Assembly: GCF_003001995.1 (NCBI RefSeq)
Contig: NZ_PVNB01000011.1
Location: 1-64,000, forward strand
Source: Orenia metallireducens
GTDB taxonomy: Bacteria > Bacillota > Halanaerobiia > Halobacteroidales > Halobacteroidaceae
Direction of reading: 5' to 3'
Length of the DNA stretch: 64,000 nucleotides
Of this stretch, positions 37,915-47,053 are shown piece after piece. Made by a program: the position numbers and the translations under genes. Position 1 is the stretch's first letter. The number at the start of each line of letters is the position of its first letter. The notes beneath the pieces are model-generated. The model was not told the DNA's origin. It worked only from the letters and a program-made list of their open reading frames with translations, and made no database searches.

Positions 37915-40581
37915 ATGAGTGAAGAGAAGAAGAATTTATCAACAACCTATGATCCTAGTCAAGTAGAAGAGAAATGGTATGAATATTGGAATTCCCAAGG
38001 TTATTTCCATGCAGAACCGAATGCTGAGAAGGAGTCTTTTACAATTATGATGCCTCCTCCAAATGTAACTGGTCAATTACATATCGGTCATGCCTTAGAT
38101 ATGACTTTCCAAGATATCTTAACTAGATGGAAGAGAATGCAAGGCTATGAAGCTTTATGGGTGCCAGGAACCGACCATGCTAGTATCGCTACTGAGGTTA
38201 AGGTAGTTAAGAAGATGAAAGAAGAGGAAGGTTTAAATAAAGAGGACGTTGGTCGTGATGGATTTTTAGAGAGAGCTTGGAAATGGAAAGAGGAGTATGG
38301 TGGACGAATTACTAAACAGCTTAAAAAGTTAGGTGTCTCTTGTGATTGGCAGAGAGAGAGATTTACCATGGATGAAGGATGTAATGAGGCTGTCAAAGAA
38401 GCCTTTGTTCAATTATATGAGAAAGGTTTAATCTATCAAGGAGATTATATAGTCAACTGGTGTCCAGAGTGTAAGACTACTCTATCGGATATAGAGGTAG
38501 AACATGAGGACAAGCCAGGTAAACTATATCATATTAGATATAATCTTAAGGATAGTGATGATTATATTGTAGTAGCTACTACCCGTCCAGAGACATTGCT
38601 TGGAGATACAGGGGTAGCAGTAAATCCTGATGATGAACGTTATCAAGATATAATCGGTAAACAGGTTATTGTACCAGTAGTCAATCGGGAGATTGAGATA
38701 GTAGCTGATGATTATGTAGACTCTGAATTTGGTACAGGTCTAGTTAAGGTAACTCCTGCCCATGACCCTAATGACTTTGAAATCGGTGAACGCCATGATT
38801 TAGAGATTATCAAAGTAATTGGTGATGATGCAGTGATGACCAAAGCAGCAGCAAAATATGAAGGCTTAGATCGTTATGAATGTAGAACCCAGTTAATTGA
38901 TGATTTGAAATCTGCAGGATTAATTGAGAAGATAGAGGAGCATGACCATTCTGTTGGACAATGCTATCGTTGTGATACTACTATTGAACCATTAGTATCT
39001 AAGCAATGGTTTGTAGCTATGGACAAGCTAGCTAAGCCTGCTATTGAGGCGGTTAAAGATGGTGATATTAATTTTGTTCCAGATAGATTCTCTAAAGTGT
39101 ACTTCAACTGGATGGAGAATATCAGAGATTGGTGTATCTCTCGCCAACTATGGTGGGGTCATCAGATTCCAGTCTGGTATTGCCAAGACTGTGATGAGGT
39201 AATTGTAAGAACAAAAGAGCCAGCAAAATGTCCAAAGTGTGCTAGCACTAATCTAAAGCAGGATGAAGATGTACTAGATACTTGGTTTAGCTCAGGACTA
39301 TGGCCTTTCTCTACTCTAGGGTGGCCTGACAATAAAGAGGATGTAGATTACTTCTATCCAACTGATGTACTAGTAACTGGTAGAGATATCATCTTCTTCT
39401 GGGTAGCTAGAATGATCTTTATGGCATTAGAGTGTAAAGGTGAGATACCATTTAAGGATATTTATATTCATGGACTTGTTAGAGACTCTGAAGGTCGTAA
39501 GATGAGTAAGTCTTTAGGAAATGGTGTAGATCCAATTGAGGTAATTGAAGAATTTGGTACAGATACTTTAAGATTCAGTTTGATTACTGGAAATACTCCA
39601 GGTAATGATATTAGATATCGCCCCGAAAGAGTAGAATCAAGCCGTAACTTTGCTAATAAACTATGGAATGCTTCCCGCTTTGTATTGATGAACCTAGAAG
39701 ATTTTGACTTAGAAGCGATAGATTATGGAGAGCTAAATTATACTTTAGCAGATCAATGGATTCTAAGTAGACTGAATAAGAAGATAAATCAAGTAACTGA
39801 ATTATTGGAAGAGTATCAATTTGGTCAAGCAACTCAAGAGTTATATGACTTTGTGTGGAGAGAGTTCTGTGATTGGTATATCGAATTGGTTAAACCTAGA
39901 TTATATCAACAAGAGAATTCAGTTGACCGTCAGACTGCTCAGTACGTAACTTGGTTTACCTTAGATAATATCTTGAGATTATTACATCCATTTATGCCCT
40001 TTATTACTGAGGAGATTTGGCAACATGTAACTGCTAAAGAAGAAGAGAGCTTGATGGTCTCTCATTGGCCAGAAGCTGATAGCTTAGTTACAAATAATCA
40101 AGCAGAGTCTAAAATGGAGTTAGTGATGGATATAATTCGTAGTATCAGAAATATCAGAAATGAGATGAAGGTCAATCCAGGTAGAAAGATTACAGCCATT
40201 TTAAGCTCTGAAGTTGAGGGTAAGTTAGCGGTAGTAGAAGAAGGAAAGGATTATATTGCTGATCTGGCTAATATTGAAGAGCTAACTATCAGTAAGGAAG
40301 TAGCTGCTCGACCAGAACAGGCGTCTACTGCAATTACTAGTGAGATTGAGATTATCTTACCCCTTGCTGGTATGGTAGATATAGAGAAGGAGATTGCTCG
40401 TTTAGAGGATGAGATTAAGAAGATGGAAGCTGAGATTAAACGTGCTACAGGTAAGTTATCTAATCCAGGATTTGTGAATAATGCCCCAGATCATCTGGTG
40501 GAAGAAGAGAGAAGAAAGAAAGAAGAATATAGTGCTAAAAAGGTACAGTTAGAAGAGACCTTAGCAAGCTTAAAAGGATAA
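37915..40581 (+). CDS. valS: Valine--tRNA ligase
   Basis: Class I aminoacyl-tRNA synthetase of 888 aa. The HIGH motif is HIGHALD (near residue 59) and KMSKS is RKMSKSLGN. The CP1 editing domain carries VATTRPETLLGDTGVAV, and a zinc-binding-like pair (CQDCDE, CPKC) is present. The C-terminal 80 residues form the ValRS-specific coiled coil (VDIEKEIARLEDEIKKMEAE). Controlled by the T-box leader directly upstream. Confidence 0.97.
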   Translation: MSEEKKNLSTTYDPSQVEEKWYEYWNSQGYFHAEPNAEKESFTIMMPPPNVTGQLHIGHALDMTFQDILTRWKRMQGYEALWVPGTDHASIATEVKVVKKMKEEEGLNKEDVGRDGFLERAWKWKEEYGGRITKQLKKLGVSCDWQRERFTMDEGCNEAVKEAFVQLYEKGLIYQGDYIVNWCPECKTTLSDIEVEHEDKPGKLYHIRYNLKDSDDYIVVATTRPETLLGDTGVAVNPDDERYQDIIGKQVIVPVVNREIEIVADDYVDSEFGTGLVKVTPAHDPNDFEIGERHDLEIIKVIGDDAVMTKAAAKYEGLDRYECRTQLIDDLKSAGLIEKIEEHDHSVGQCYRCDTTIEPLVSKQWFVAMDKLAKPAIEAVKDGDINFVPDRFSKVYFNWMENIRDWCISRQLWWGHQIPVWYCQDCDEVIVRTKEPAKCPKCASTNLKQDEDVLDTWFSSGLWPFSTLGWPDNKEDVDYFYPTDVLVTGRDIIFFWVARMIFMALECKGEIPFKDIYIHGLVRDSEGRKMSKSLGNGVDPIEVIEEFGTDTLRFSLITGNTPGNDIRYRPERVESSRNFANKLWNASRFVLMNLEDFDLEAIDYGELNYTLADQWILSRLNKKINQVTELLEEYQFGQATQELYDFVWREFCDWYIELVKPRLYQQENSVDRQTAQYVTWFTLDNILRLLHPFMPFITEEIWQHVTAKEEESLMVSHWPEADSLVTNNQAESKMELVMDIIRSIRNIRNEMKVNPGRKITAILSSEVEGKLAVVEEGKDYIADLANIEELTISKEVAARPEQASTAITSEIEIILPLAGMVDIEKEIARLEDEIKKMEAEIKRATGKLSNPGFVNNAPDHLVEEERRKKEEYSAKKVQLEETLASLKG

Positions 40582-40599
40582 TTAATTAGCCAGATACTA

Positions 40600-40631
40600 A
40601 GGGTAGTCCCTAACATGGGCTACCTTTTTTC
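40600..40631 (+). terminator. Terminator after valS
   Basis: GGTAG-CCC pairs with GGGCTACC over a TAACAT loop with one bulged T, followed by six T. Confidence 0.85.
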
Positions 40632-40716
40632 ATTAGTATACAAAGATTAAAACTAGAGGATTAATGTATTTATCTGTAAGATTAACTAATAATCAAGTCA
40701 GACATCGTATAATTTA

Positions 40717-40745
40717 TTGTATAATTGACAAATTTTTGTTATAAT
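40717..40745 (+). promoter_or_regulatory. Promoter of the chemoreceptor gene
   Basis: TTGTAT at 40717-40722 and TATAAT at 40740-40745 with 17-nt spacing. A TTGACA at 40726-40731 is too close to serve with this -10. Confidence 0.6.
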
Positions 40746-40792
40746 TTTTAATAATATAGGATGAATTAGAGGAGAATGTGAGGAGTGGGAAG

Positions 40793-42355
40793 ATGTTAAA
40801 GCAGATATCATTAAAATTTAAATTAAACTTTATTGTTGGATTATCAATGCTGATATTAGCTATTGCTGTTTTAGTCGGTGTAGATATGGTAGTTAGTAAA
40901 CAGGTCTCAGTACAATTTGTTAAAAGGGAGCTTAAGATGGCATATGAAATCCTTGATGTTAAGTATCCAGGAAAATGGCATAAAGAAGGTAAAAATTTAT
41001 ATAAAGGTGATCTTTTAATAAATGATAATAATGAGGTTGTTGATTATATTGCAAAGATGACTGGTGGTACAGTAACTGTCTTTGCTGATAACCTTAGAGT
41101 TGCTACTAATGTAAAGAAAGAAGATGGTTCTAGAGCTGTTAAAACTGAGGTTTCCAAGAAAGTAGCTGCTCAAGTATTAAAAGATGGCACAAATTATTAT
41201 GGTAAAGCAGAAGTGGTAGGTAACAGCTATTATACTGCTTACACACCTATTTATGATAGTCAGGGTGAGATTATAGGAATCTGGTACATAGGAGCGCCTA
41301 ATCATTTAGTCAATCCAGTAATTAAGAGGATATTCTGGTGGATTTTTGGAATATTTATTATCAGTCAAATTATTATCCAGTCTTTATTAATTATCCCCTT
41401 TAATAAGCTATTATTTAACCCCTTAGATCAGGTTATAACAATGACTAAGAAGATAGCCAATGGAGATTTAAGGGTTAAGCTTAATGTAGATAGGGAGGAT
41501 GAAATAGGTCAATTACTAGATAGTGTCAATAAAATGAGTCATAGTTTAAAAGAGATTGTAAGTGAAATATTGGAGGATATAGAGCATCTGTCTGCATATA
41601 GTCAGGAGTTATATGCAGTAGCTGAGGAGGGGGATGCTACTATTGATATTACCCATAGCAACTTAGAGAAGATAAATGCAGGAATAGAACAGATGTCTGC
41701 TAGTAGTCAGGAAGTAAGTGGTTTAGCTCAAAAGGCAAGTACTCAAACTGATATAGGTAATGAGAATATAACTAATGCAGTAAATAATATCAAAGAGATC
41801 AATAGTTCAGTACATAAATCCGTAGAAGTAATTGGAGATTTAGAGAAGAAATCTAAGGAGATAGGGCAAATAGTAGAATTGATTACTAATATTGCTGATC
41901 AGACCAATTTATTAGCACTCAATGCTGCAATTGAAGCAGCACGAGCTGGTGAATATGGACAAGGCTTTGCTGTAGTTGCTGATGAGATTAGAGAGCTGGC
42001 TGAAGAGACTGCTAAGGCTACTGATGAAATCGTCACTATAGTCAAAGAGACCCAGGATAAATCTAAGGTAGGATTAGAGGTAGTTAAAGAGGTAGAGGCT
42101 AAGGCAGAGAAAGGCAAGACGGTAATAGAAGAGACTGGTAATATCTTTGCTTTAATTAGGAACTTGGTAGATAATACTGCTAACCAGATAAGTCAAGCTA
42201 CAGTGGTAACAGAACAATTAGCAGTTAATAGTGATGAAGTAATAGGTGCTTCTAGAAATGTAGCTCATATGTCTAATGAAATGACCAATTCTGCCCAAGA
42301 GCTATCAGATATGGCTCAAAAATTACAATTGATGATGAAGCGGTTCCAGTTTTAA
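40793..42355 (+). CDS. Methyl-accepting chemotaxis protein with Cache sensor domain
   Basis: Transmembrane chemoreceptor of 520 aa. The first helix is at about residues 10-33. An extracytoplasmic single-Cache-like sensor (about 35-175, with [20 protein letters not shown]) is followed by a second helix (about 180-205), HAMP domain (about 207-262) and the signalling helix with the hairpin tip [20 protein letters not shown]. Ligand unknown. ATG 40793 has AGGAG at 7 nt. GTG 40778 also has a possible site, so the start is not fully settled. It has its own promoter and terminator, and no other chemotaxis genes are nearby. Confidence 0.93.
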   Translation: MLKQISLKFKLNFIVGLSMLILAIAVLVGVDMVVSKQVSVQFVKRELKMAYEILDVKYPGKWHKEGKNLYKGDLLINDNNEVVDYIAKMTGGTVTVFADNLRVATNVKKEDGSRAVKTEVSKKVAAQVLKDGTNYYGKAEVVGNSYYTAYTPIYDSQGEIIGIWYIGAPNHLVNPVIKRIFWWIFGIFIISQIIIQSLLIIPFNKLLFNPLDQVITMTKKIANGDLRVKLNVDREDEIGQLLDSVNKMSHSLKEIVSEILEDIEHLSAYSQELYAVAEEGDATIDITHSNLEKINAGIEQMSASSQEVSGLAQKASTQTDIGNENITNAVNNIKEINSSVHKSVEVIGDLEKKSKEIGQIVELITNIADQTNLLALNAAIEAARAGEYGQGFAVVADEIRELAEETAKATDEIVTIVKETQDKSKVGLEVVKEVEAKAEKGKTVIEETGNIFALIRNLVDNTANQISQATVVTEQLAVNSDEVIGASRNVAHMSNEMTNSAQELSDMAQKLQLMMKRFQF

Positions 42356-42373
42356 AGCATATTGCTTGAAATT

Positions 42374-42401
42374 AAAAAGACATCCGTACGGATGTCTTTT
42401 T
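42374..42401. terminator. Terminator after the chemoreceptor gene
   Basis: AAAAAGACATCCGT and ACGGATGTCTTTTT form a perfect palindrome ending in T residues. Confidence 0.9.
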
Positions 42402-42550
42402 AATTTGTTTTGTCTGATCAATATTGTTTTATTTTATCAAAGTTGAATAGAATTAGATCTTTTTCTAATTTAGAATGATTATAATTATCAGTAAAATTTT
42501 GTAGTTGAGCAAATTTCTTTAAGAATAATTTCTTTTAACTCCAATTATTA

Positions 42551-42577
42551 TTGACAATTATCGTCAGATATTATAAT
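42551..42577 (+). promoter_or_regulatory. Probable promoter of typA
   Basis: TTGACA at 42551-42556 and TATAAT at 42572-42577, but only 15 nt apart, which is short. The rest of the 42402-42665 gap shows nothing else. Confidence 0.5.
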
Positions 42578-42665
42578 CTAAGCATAGTATAATTTCTTTA
42601 ATGAAAATTACAATTTAAGGAAAAATAGATTAGTGTAATCTGCTTTTATACCCAAGGAGGAAAAG

Positions 42666-44474
42666 ATGAAAAGAAGAGATGATATTAGAAATATAGCAAT
42701 TATTGCTCATGTTGACCATGGTAAGACTACTTTAGTAGATGGAATGTTAAAGCAAAGTGGAATCTTCCATGCTAAACAAGAAGTTGAAGAGAGAGTAATG
42801 GATAGTAATGATTTAGAGAAAGAGCGAGGAATTACTATTCTAGCCAAAAATACTGCTATCAAGTATAAAGATACTAAGATTAATATTGTTGATACTCCAG
42901 GTCATGCTGATTTTGGAGGAGAGGTAGAGCGTATCTTAAAGATGGTTGATGGAGTATTGTTAATTGTTGATGCTTTTGAGGGTCCAATGCCTCAAACTAA
43001 GTTTGTGTTAACTAAAGCGTTAGAGTTAGATTTGACACCAATTGTGGTAATCAATAAGGTTGACCGTCCTGACTCACGACCACAGGTTGTAGAGGATATG
43101 GTCTTAGATTTATTTATTGAGTTAGGTGCCAGTGAAGAGCAGATTGAATTTCCAGTAGTTTATGCATCGGCTTTAGAAGGTTTTGCTAAGACAGATTTGG
43201 ATGAGGATAGTGATAATTTAGAACCTTTATTTAAGTCTGTTATTGAGCATATTCCAGCTCCTTATGGGGAGATAGAGGCACCATTTCAAATGATAGTTAC
43301 TACTATTGAATATAATGATTATGTAGGAAGAATGGCTATTGGTAAGGTCAATCGAGGAGAGGTTAAAAGAGGTGAAAAGGTAGCTGTCTGTAAGCAGGAT
43401 GAGAGTATAGAGTATAAGAATATCACTAAAATCTTTACCTACCAAGGCTTAGGTAAGGAAGAGGTTGAAAGTGCTAAGATGGGTGATATCATTGCTCTTG
43501 CTGGAACTGAGGATATCAATATTGGTGAGACCATTGCTGATGCTGAAAATCCAGAGGCTTTACCTTTTATTACTATAGAAGAGCCGACTGTAACTATGAC
43601 CTTTACCACCAATGATAGTCCTTTATCTGGGCAAGAAGGAGATTATGTTACTTCTCGCCAACTAAAGGATAGATTATTAAAGGAATTAGAGAAGAATGTG
43701 GCCTTAAGAGTAGAGGAGCTAAGCCCTGATACCTTTAAAGTCTCAGGTAGAGGTGAGCTACACTTATCTATCTTAATTGAGACGATGCGACGTGAAGGCT
43801 ATGAGTTGCAAGTATCTAAGCCAGAAGCTATCATTAAAGAAGTAGATGGTCAAAAGATGGAACCGATTGAAGAGGTTACTATCGATGTACCGGAAGAGTT
43901 TATGGGTACTATCATTGAAGAGCTAGGCAAGCGTAAAGGTGAAATGAAGAATATGACTCACTTAAGCCAAACTAGAATTAGGTTGACCTTTGAAATCCCT
44001 GCTCGTGGGTTGATTGGTTTTAGGTCTGAATTCTTGACTAAAACCAAAGGTGAAGGGATTTTAAATAGTACTTTCTCCCACTATGATAATTATCGTGGAG
44101 ATATGAATACTCGTAGAAATGGTTCGATAGTAGCTGATAGAGCAGGAGAGGCAACTCGTTATGGAATCTTTAATGCTCAAGATAGAGGTACTATCTTTGT
44201 GGATCCAGGAACTAAGATTTATGCAGGAATGATCGTGGGTTCAAACTCTAGAGAGCAGGATTTAGATGTGAATATCTGCAAAGAGAAGAAGCTTGATAAT
44301 ATGAGGTCCTCTGGTTCTGATGATGCAATTATGCTGACACCAGCTACCAAGTTTACTTTAGAGGAAGCTTTGGAGTATATTACAAGTGCAGAGCTTGTTG
44401 AGGTTACTCCAATTAACATTAGATTGAGAAAGAAGATTTTGGATAAGAAAAAGCGTATTAAATCTGGTAAGTAG
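42666..44474 (+). CDS. typA: Translational GTPase TypA/BipA
   Basis: Ribosome-binding GTPase of the EF-G family involved in stress adaptation and 50S assembly. 602 aa. G1 is AHVDHGKTTL, G2 RGITI, G3 DTPGHADF, G4 NKVDRPD. Domain II and the EF-G-like domains III and V follow, then the TypA-specific C-terminal region (GIFNAQDRGTIFVDPGTKIY). AAGGAGG precedes the ATG. Confidence 0.96.
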   Translation: MKRRDDIRNIAIIAHVDHGKTTLVDGMLKQSGIFHAKQEVEERVMDSNDLEKERGITILAKNTAIKYKDTKINIVDTPGHADFGGEVERILKMVDGVLLIVDAFEGPMPQTKFVLTKALELDLTPIVVINKVDRPDSRPQVVEDMVLDLFIELGASEEQIEFPVVYASALEGFAKTDLDEDSDNLEPLFKSVIEHIPAPYGEIEAPFQMIVTTIEYNDYVGRMAIGKVNRGEVKRGEKVAVCKQDESIEYKNITKIFTYQGLGKEEVESAKMGDIIALAGTEDINIGETIADAENPEALPFITIEEPTVTMTFTTNDSPLSGQEGDYVTSRQLKDRLLKELEKNVALRVEELSPDTFKVSGRGELHLSILIETMRREGYELQVSKPEAIIKEVDGQKMEPIEEVTIDVPEEFMGTIIEELGKRKGEMKNMTHLSQTRIRLTFEIPARGLIGFRSEFLTKTKGEGILNSTFSHYDNYRGDMNTRRNGSIVADRAGEATRYGIFNAQDRGTIFVDPGTKIYAGMIVGSNSREQDLDVNICKEKKLDNMRSSGSDDAIMLTPATKFTLEEALEYITSAELVEVTPINIRLRKKILDKKKRIKSGK

Positions 44475-44583
44475 TGAGTCTGATATATTATGCAGGGGTA
44501 GATTCTATTTACCCTTGCTCTAATAAAGATATTATTTTCACATAAGAATATAAGTAGTGAAGGATTGAGGAGGAATAAATTAA

Positions 44584-45750
44584 ATGAAATTATCAGCACG
44601 TGTTCAAGGAATTGCAAACTCTCCTACATTAGCAATTACTGCTAAGGCAAAGGCTTTAAAGGAAGCTGGGAGAGAGATTATCAGTTTAGGAGCAGGGGAA
44701 CCTGACTTTAAAACTCCTGCACATGTGAAAGAAGCTGCTATTAAAGCTATTGAAGAAGGCTTTACTACATATACTGCTACTGTAGGTATTCAAGAGTTGA
44801 GGGAGGCAATCTGTAGTAGTTGTAAGATTGAGAGAGGATTAGAGTATACCACTGATCAAGTAATAGTTTCTAGTGGAGCAAAAAGTTCATTGTTCAATGC
44901 TATTCAAGCACTGATAGATGAAGGGGATGAAGTGATCTTACCTGCTCCTTTCTGGGTGAGTTATCCTGAACAGATTAAGTTTGCTGGAGGAAAGACTGTA
45001 ATAGTTGAGACTTCTGAAGAGAATGACTTTAAGATGACTGCTGAAGGATTTAAATCTGCAATTACCGCTAAGACTAAATTAGTAATTATCAATAGTCCAT
45101 CTAATCCTACAGGCTCTGTCTATACTAAAGATGAGTTAGCAGAGATTGCTCAAATAGCTGTGGAGAATGATATTTTCATAATCTCTGATGAGATCTATCG
45201 GAAGGTAAGTTACACTAAAGAGGTAGTCAGCATTGCTACTTTGGGTGAAGAGGTAAAGAAGCGGACTATTATTATTGATGGTGTCTCTAAGGCTTATGCG
45301 ATGACTGGCTGGAGAATAGGTTATGCTATTGGACCTAAAGAGATTATTCAAGCTATGGGTAGGTTACAAAGCCATAGTACCTCTAATGCCAATTCAATTG
45401 CTCAAAAGGCTAGTTTAGCTGCTATTGGTGGGACTCAAGAACCTACATATAAGATGGTAGAGGCTTTTAAAGCAAGAAGGGATATCATTACTGATGGAAT
45501 AAATAATATCGAAGGTTTAAAAGTTAATAAACCAGAAGGTTCCTTCTATATCTTTGTGAATGTAAAAGGTTTATTAGGAGAAAAGATTAAAGATGATTAT
45601 CAATTGGTAGAGCTATTGCTAGAAGAGGCTGGAGTAGCTACAGTACCAGGTTCAGCTTTTGGGATGGCTGGTTATATTAGATTATCTTATGCTACTAGTG
45701 AAGCTGAAATTAATGAAGCAATTAAGAGAATTGCTAAATTTGTAGGTTAA
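44584..45750 (+). CDS. Class I aminotransferase, probable aspartate aminotransferase
   Basis: PLP enzyme of 388 aa, fold type I, subgroup I-gamma. Lys236 in DGVSKAYAMTGWRIGY is the Schiff-base lysine. NSPSNPTGSVY and the late RLSYA Arg are substrate- and cofactor-binding. The closest known role is aspartate/2-oxoglutarate transamination, but aromatic or prephenate aminotransferase activity occurs in the same subgroup. Ribosome site GAGGAGG lies about 10 nt before the ATG. It faces ytrI across a shared terminator. Confidence 0.85.
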   Translation: MKLSARVQGIANSPTLAITAKAKALKEAGREIISLGAGEPDFKTPAHVKEAAIKAIEEGFTTYTATVGIQELREAICSSCKIERGLEYTTDQVIVSSGAKSSLFNAIQALIDEGDEVILPAPFWVSYPEQIKFAGGKTVIVETSEENDFKMTAEGFKSAITAKTKLVIINSPSNPTGSVYTKDELAEIAQIAVENDIFIISDEIYRKVSYTKEVVSIATLGEEVKKRTIIIDGVSKAYAMTGWRIGYAIGPKEIIQAMGRLQSHSTSNANSIAQKASLAAIGGTQEPTYKMVEAFKARRDIITDGINNIEGLKVNKPEGSFYIFVNVKGLLGEKIKDDYQLVELLLEEAGVATVPGSAFGMAGYIRLSYATSEAEINEAIKRIAKFVG

Positions 45751-45758
45751 TATACTTG

Positions 45759-45790
45759 TAGGGAGCATGGGAAATCATGCTCCCTATTTC
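45759..45790. terminator. Bidirectional terminator between convergent genes
   Basis: TAGGGAGCATG pairs with CATGCTCCCTA over a GGAAAT loop, followed by T-rich sequence on the + strand. It separates the aminotransferase gene from ytrI on the - strand and overlaps the ytrI 3' end. Confidence 0.85.
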
Positions 45791-46257
45791 TTTTCAATTA
45801 TCTTAAAGGATATAGTTGTATCAGGCTGAATTACAATCCAGAGAAAATCTAGTTTATAACTCTTCTTTTCTACTATAATTATTCTACCATCAAGAGTTTG
45901 AGCTAATAATTTACCATCTATCTTTGAGATATCTCTACCTATTAAGCTCTTTAATATTTCAAAGATATCTTTTTTCAGTTCCTGTTTAACATGCTTATCC
46001 ATCTTATTTTCTATCTCTATAGTTAAATCTTGAATTACCTTCTTCCGTTCTTCTGCTAAGCTCTCTTCTAGTTTATCTAAGGTAGTCTGTTGACTCTCTA
46101 TTTTAGATAATAGCTCCTCTTTTTCAAAGATAAGTTGGTCTAGCTGGGGTCCAACCAATAAGTTAAGTATAGTTATCCCGACAATTATTCCTAAAAGAAA
46201 AGCCGCAAATAGACGTAAAATATCATCCTTGGTTAAAGTTAGGAAGTTAAAGCTCAA
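45784..46257 (-). CDS. ytrI: Sporulation membrane protein, YtrI-like
   Basis: 157 aa with one N-terminal membrane helix (residues about 13-37, LRLFAAFLLGIIVGITILNL) and a charged coiled coil (about 40-100). The C-terminal part is mixed. The assignment rests mostly on position: it follows ytrH and is close to dnaE, as in Bacillus, where ytrH and ytrI act in spore formation. The sequence itself is weakly diagnostic. Start is TTG at 46257, with GGAGGAAA five bases upstream, only 1 nt after the ytrH stop. Confidence 0.65.
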   Translation of the reverse strand: MSFNFLTLTKDDILRLFAAFLLGIIVGITILNLLVGPQLDQLIFEKEELLSKIESQQTTLDKLEESLAEERKKVIQDLTIEIENKMDKHVKQELKKDIFEILKSLIGRDISKIDGKLLAQTLDGRIIIVEKKSYKLDFLWIVIQPDTTISFKIIEKK

Positions 46258-46258
46258 T

Positions 46259-46570
46259 TTAATTTCCTCCAGTTAAAACAGAGATGATCCAGATACCTAA
46301 TTGTGCTCCTAGAAAGGCTACAGTTAAAATGATAAACTGCTTGAATATCACAATCACCTTCCCCTCAAAGACCCCACCTTCAATCATCCTTAAATAAGAG
46401 AAACTTCCGCCCATAGCTGTGACTACAGCCCAAAGTTTAATCTCTTGTGCTAGCTGTGACATTACTTTGATAGGTGATTGCTTGGCTAAAGTAGCTCCTA
46501 TACTCCCTAATATAGACCCACCAAGTACAACCCCTAAAGATACAAAAAAGACTAAGATTAACCTTTCCAT
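46259..46570 (-). CDS. ytrH: Sporulation protein YtrH
   Basis: 103-aa membrane protein with about three hydrophobic segments. GSILGSIGATLAKQSPIKVM, AQEIKLWAVVTAMGGSFSYL and the C-terminal AFLGAQLGIW fit the YtrH family, needed for efficient sporulation in Bacillus. ATG 46570 with GGGTGAT just before it is a better start than GTG 46582. Divergent from dnaE, which keeps the ytrH-dnaE neighbourhood of Bacillus. Confidence 0.85.
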   Translation of the reverse strand: MERLILVFFVSLGVVLGGSILGSIGATLAKQSPIKVMSQLAQEIKLWAVVTAMGGSFSYLRMIEGGVFEGKVIVIFKQFIILTVAFLGAQLGIWIISVLTGGN

Positions 46571-47053
46571 TTTATCACCCACAGTAATTTAGTTGTTAGT
46601 TGATAATCTAAAATTAATAATTCTGGTCAATAAGCTTTCTGATTAGAAAGTACAATTAGATTAAGCTTAAGATTAAGGATAAGTAAATTTGTAAAAGTAA
46701 AATAAATACTCTGTTTTAACTCAAGCTTATACTTAGCTTAGACTAAAATTATATAAATTGAGTTTGCTGTATAGAGTTTTTTATAGAAGTCGTAAAAAGA
46801 TATAAGTTCTAATAGGTTAAAATACAAACCGTACAATATATTTATTTTACGTATAAATTAATTATACCATATCTATTAATAAGGAGGATAAAAGGAGGTC
46901 AATCGGGAAATAATAAAGTATTAGATTTTTAGAAATTTTCATAGCATCATTAAAATATCGATGGAGTTTATTATTTAGAATAAGAAATATATTGTGAATC
47001 TTTTCGGTTTAAAATCTTTCAATTATCAATTTTAATTTAAGGAGGTGTAATCT
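46571..47053. other. Divergent intergenic region ytrH-dnaE
   Basis: 483 bp without a gene. It holds an imperfect inverted repeat at 46664-46745 (TTAAGCTTAAGATTAAGGAT facing CAAGCTTATACTTAGCTTAG) and, at about 46883-46900, two close ribosome-site-like words (AAGGAGG and AAAGGAGG) with no start codon behind them. No confident promoter seen for either side. Confidence 0.6.

Noticed and set aside
40726-40745. TTGACA plus TATAAT as chemoreceptor promoter
   Set aside because: The spacer would be about 8 nt, too short. TTGTAT at 40717 has the right spacing.
44219-44617. Minus-strand ORF of 132 codons at the typA 3' end
   Set aside because: Entirely antisense to the conserved typA gene and the aminotransferase start, with no recognisable domain and biased composition. 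Shadow frame.
46883-46905. Double AAGGAGG words as the ribosome site of a small gene before dnaE
   Set aside because: No ATG, GTG or TTG with an open frame follows at usable distance.
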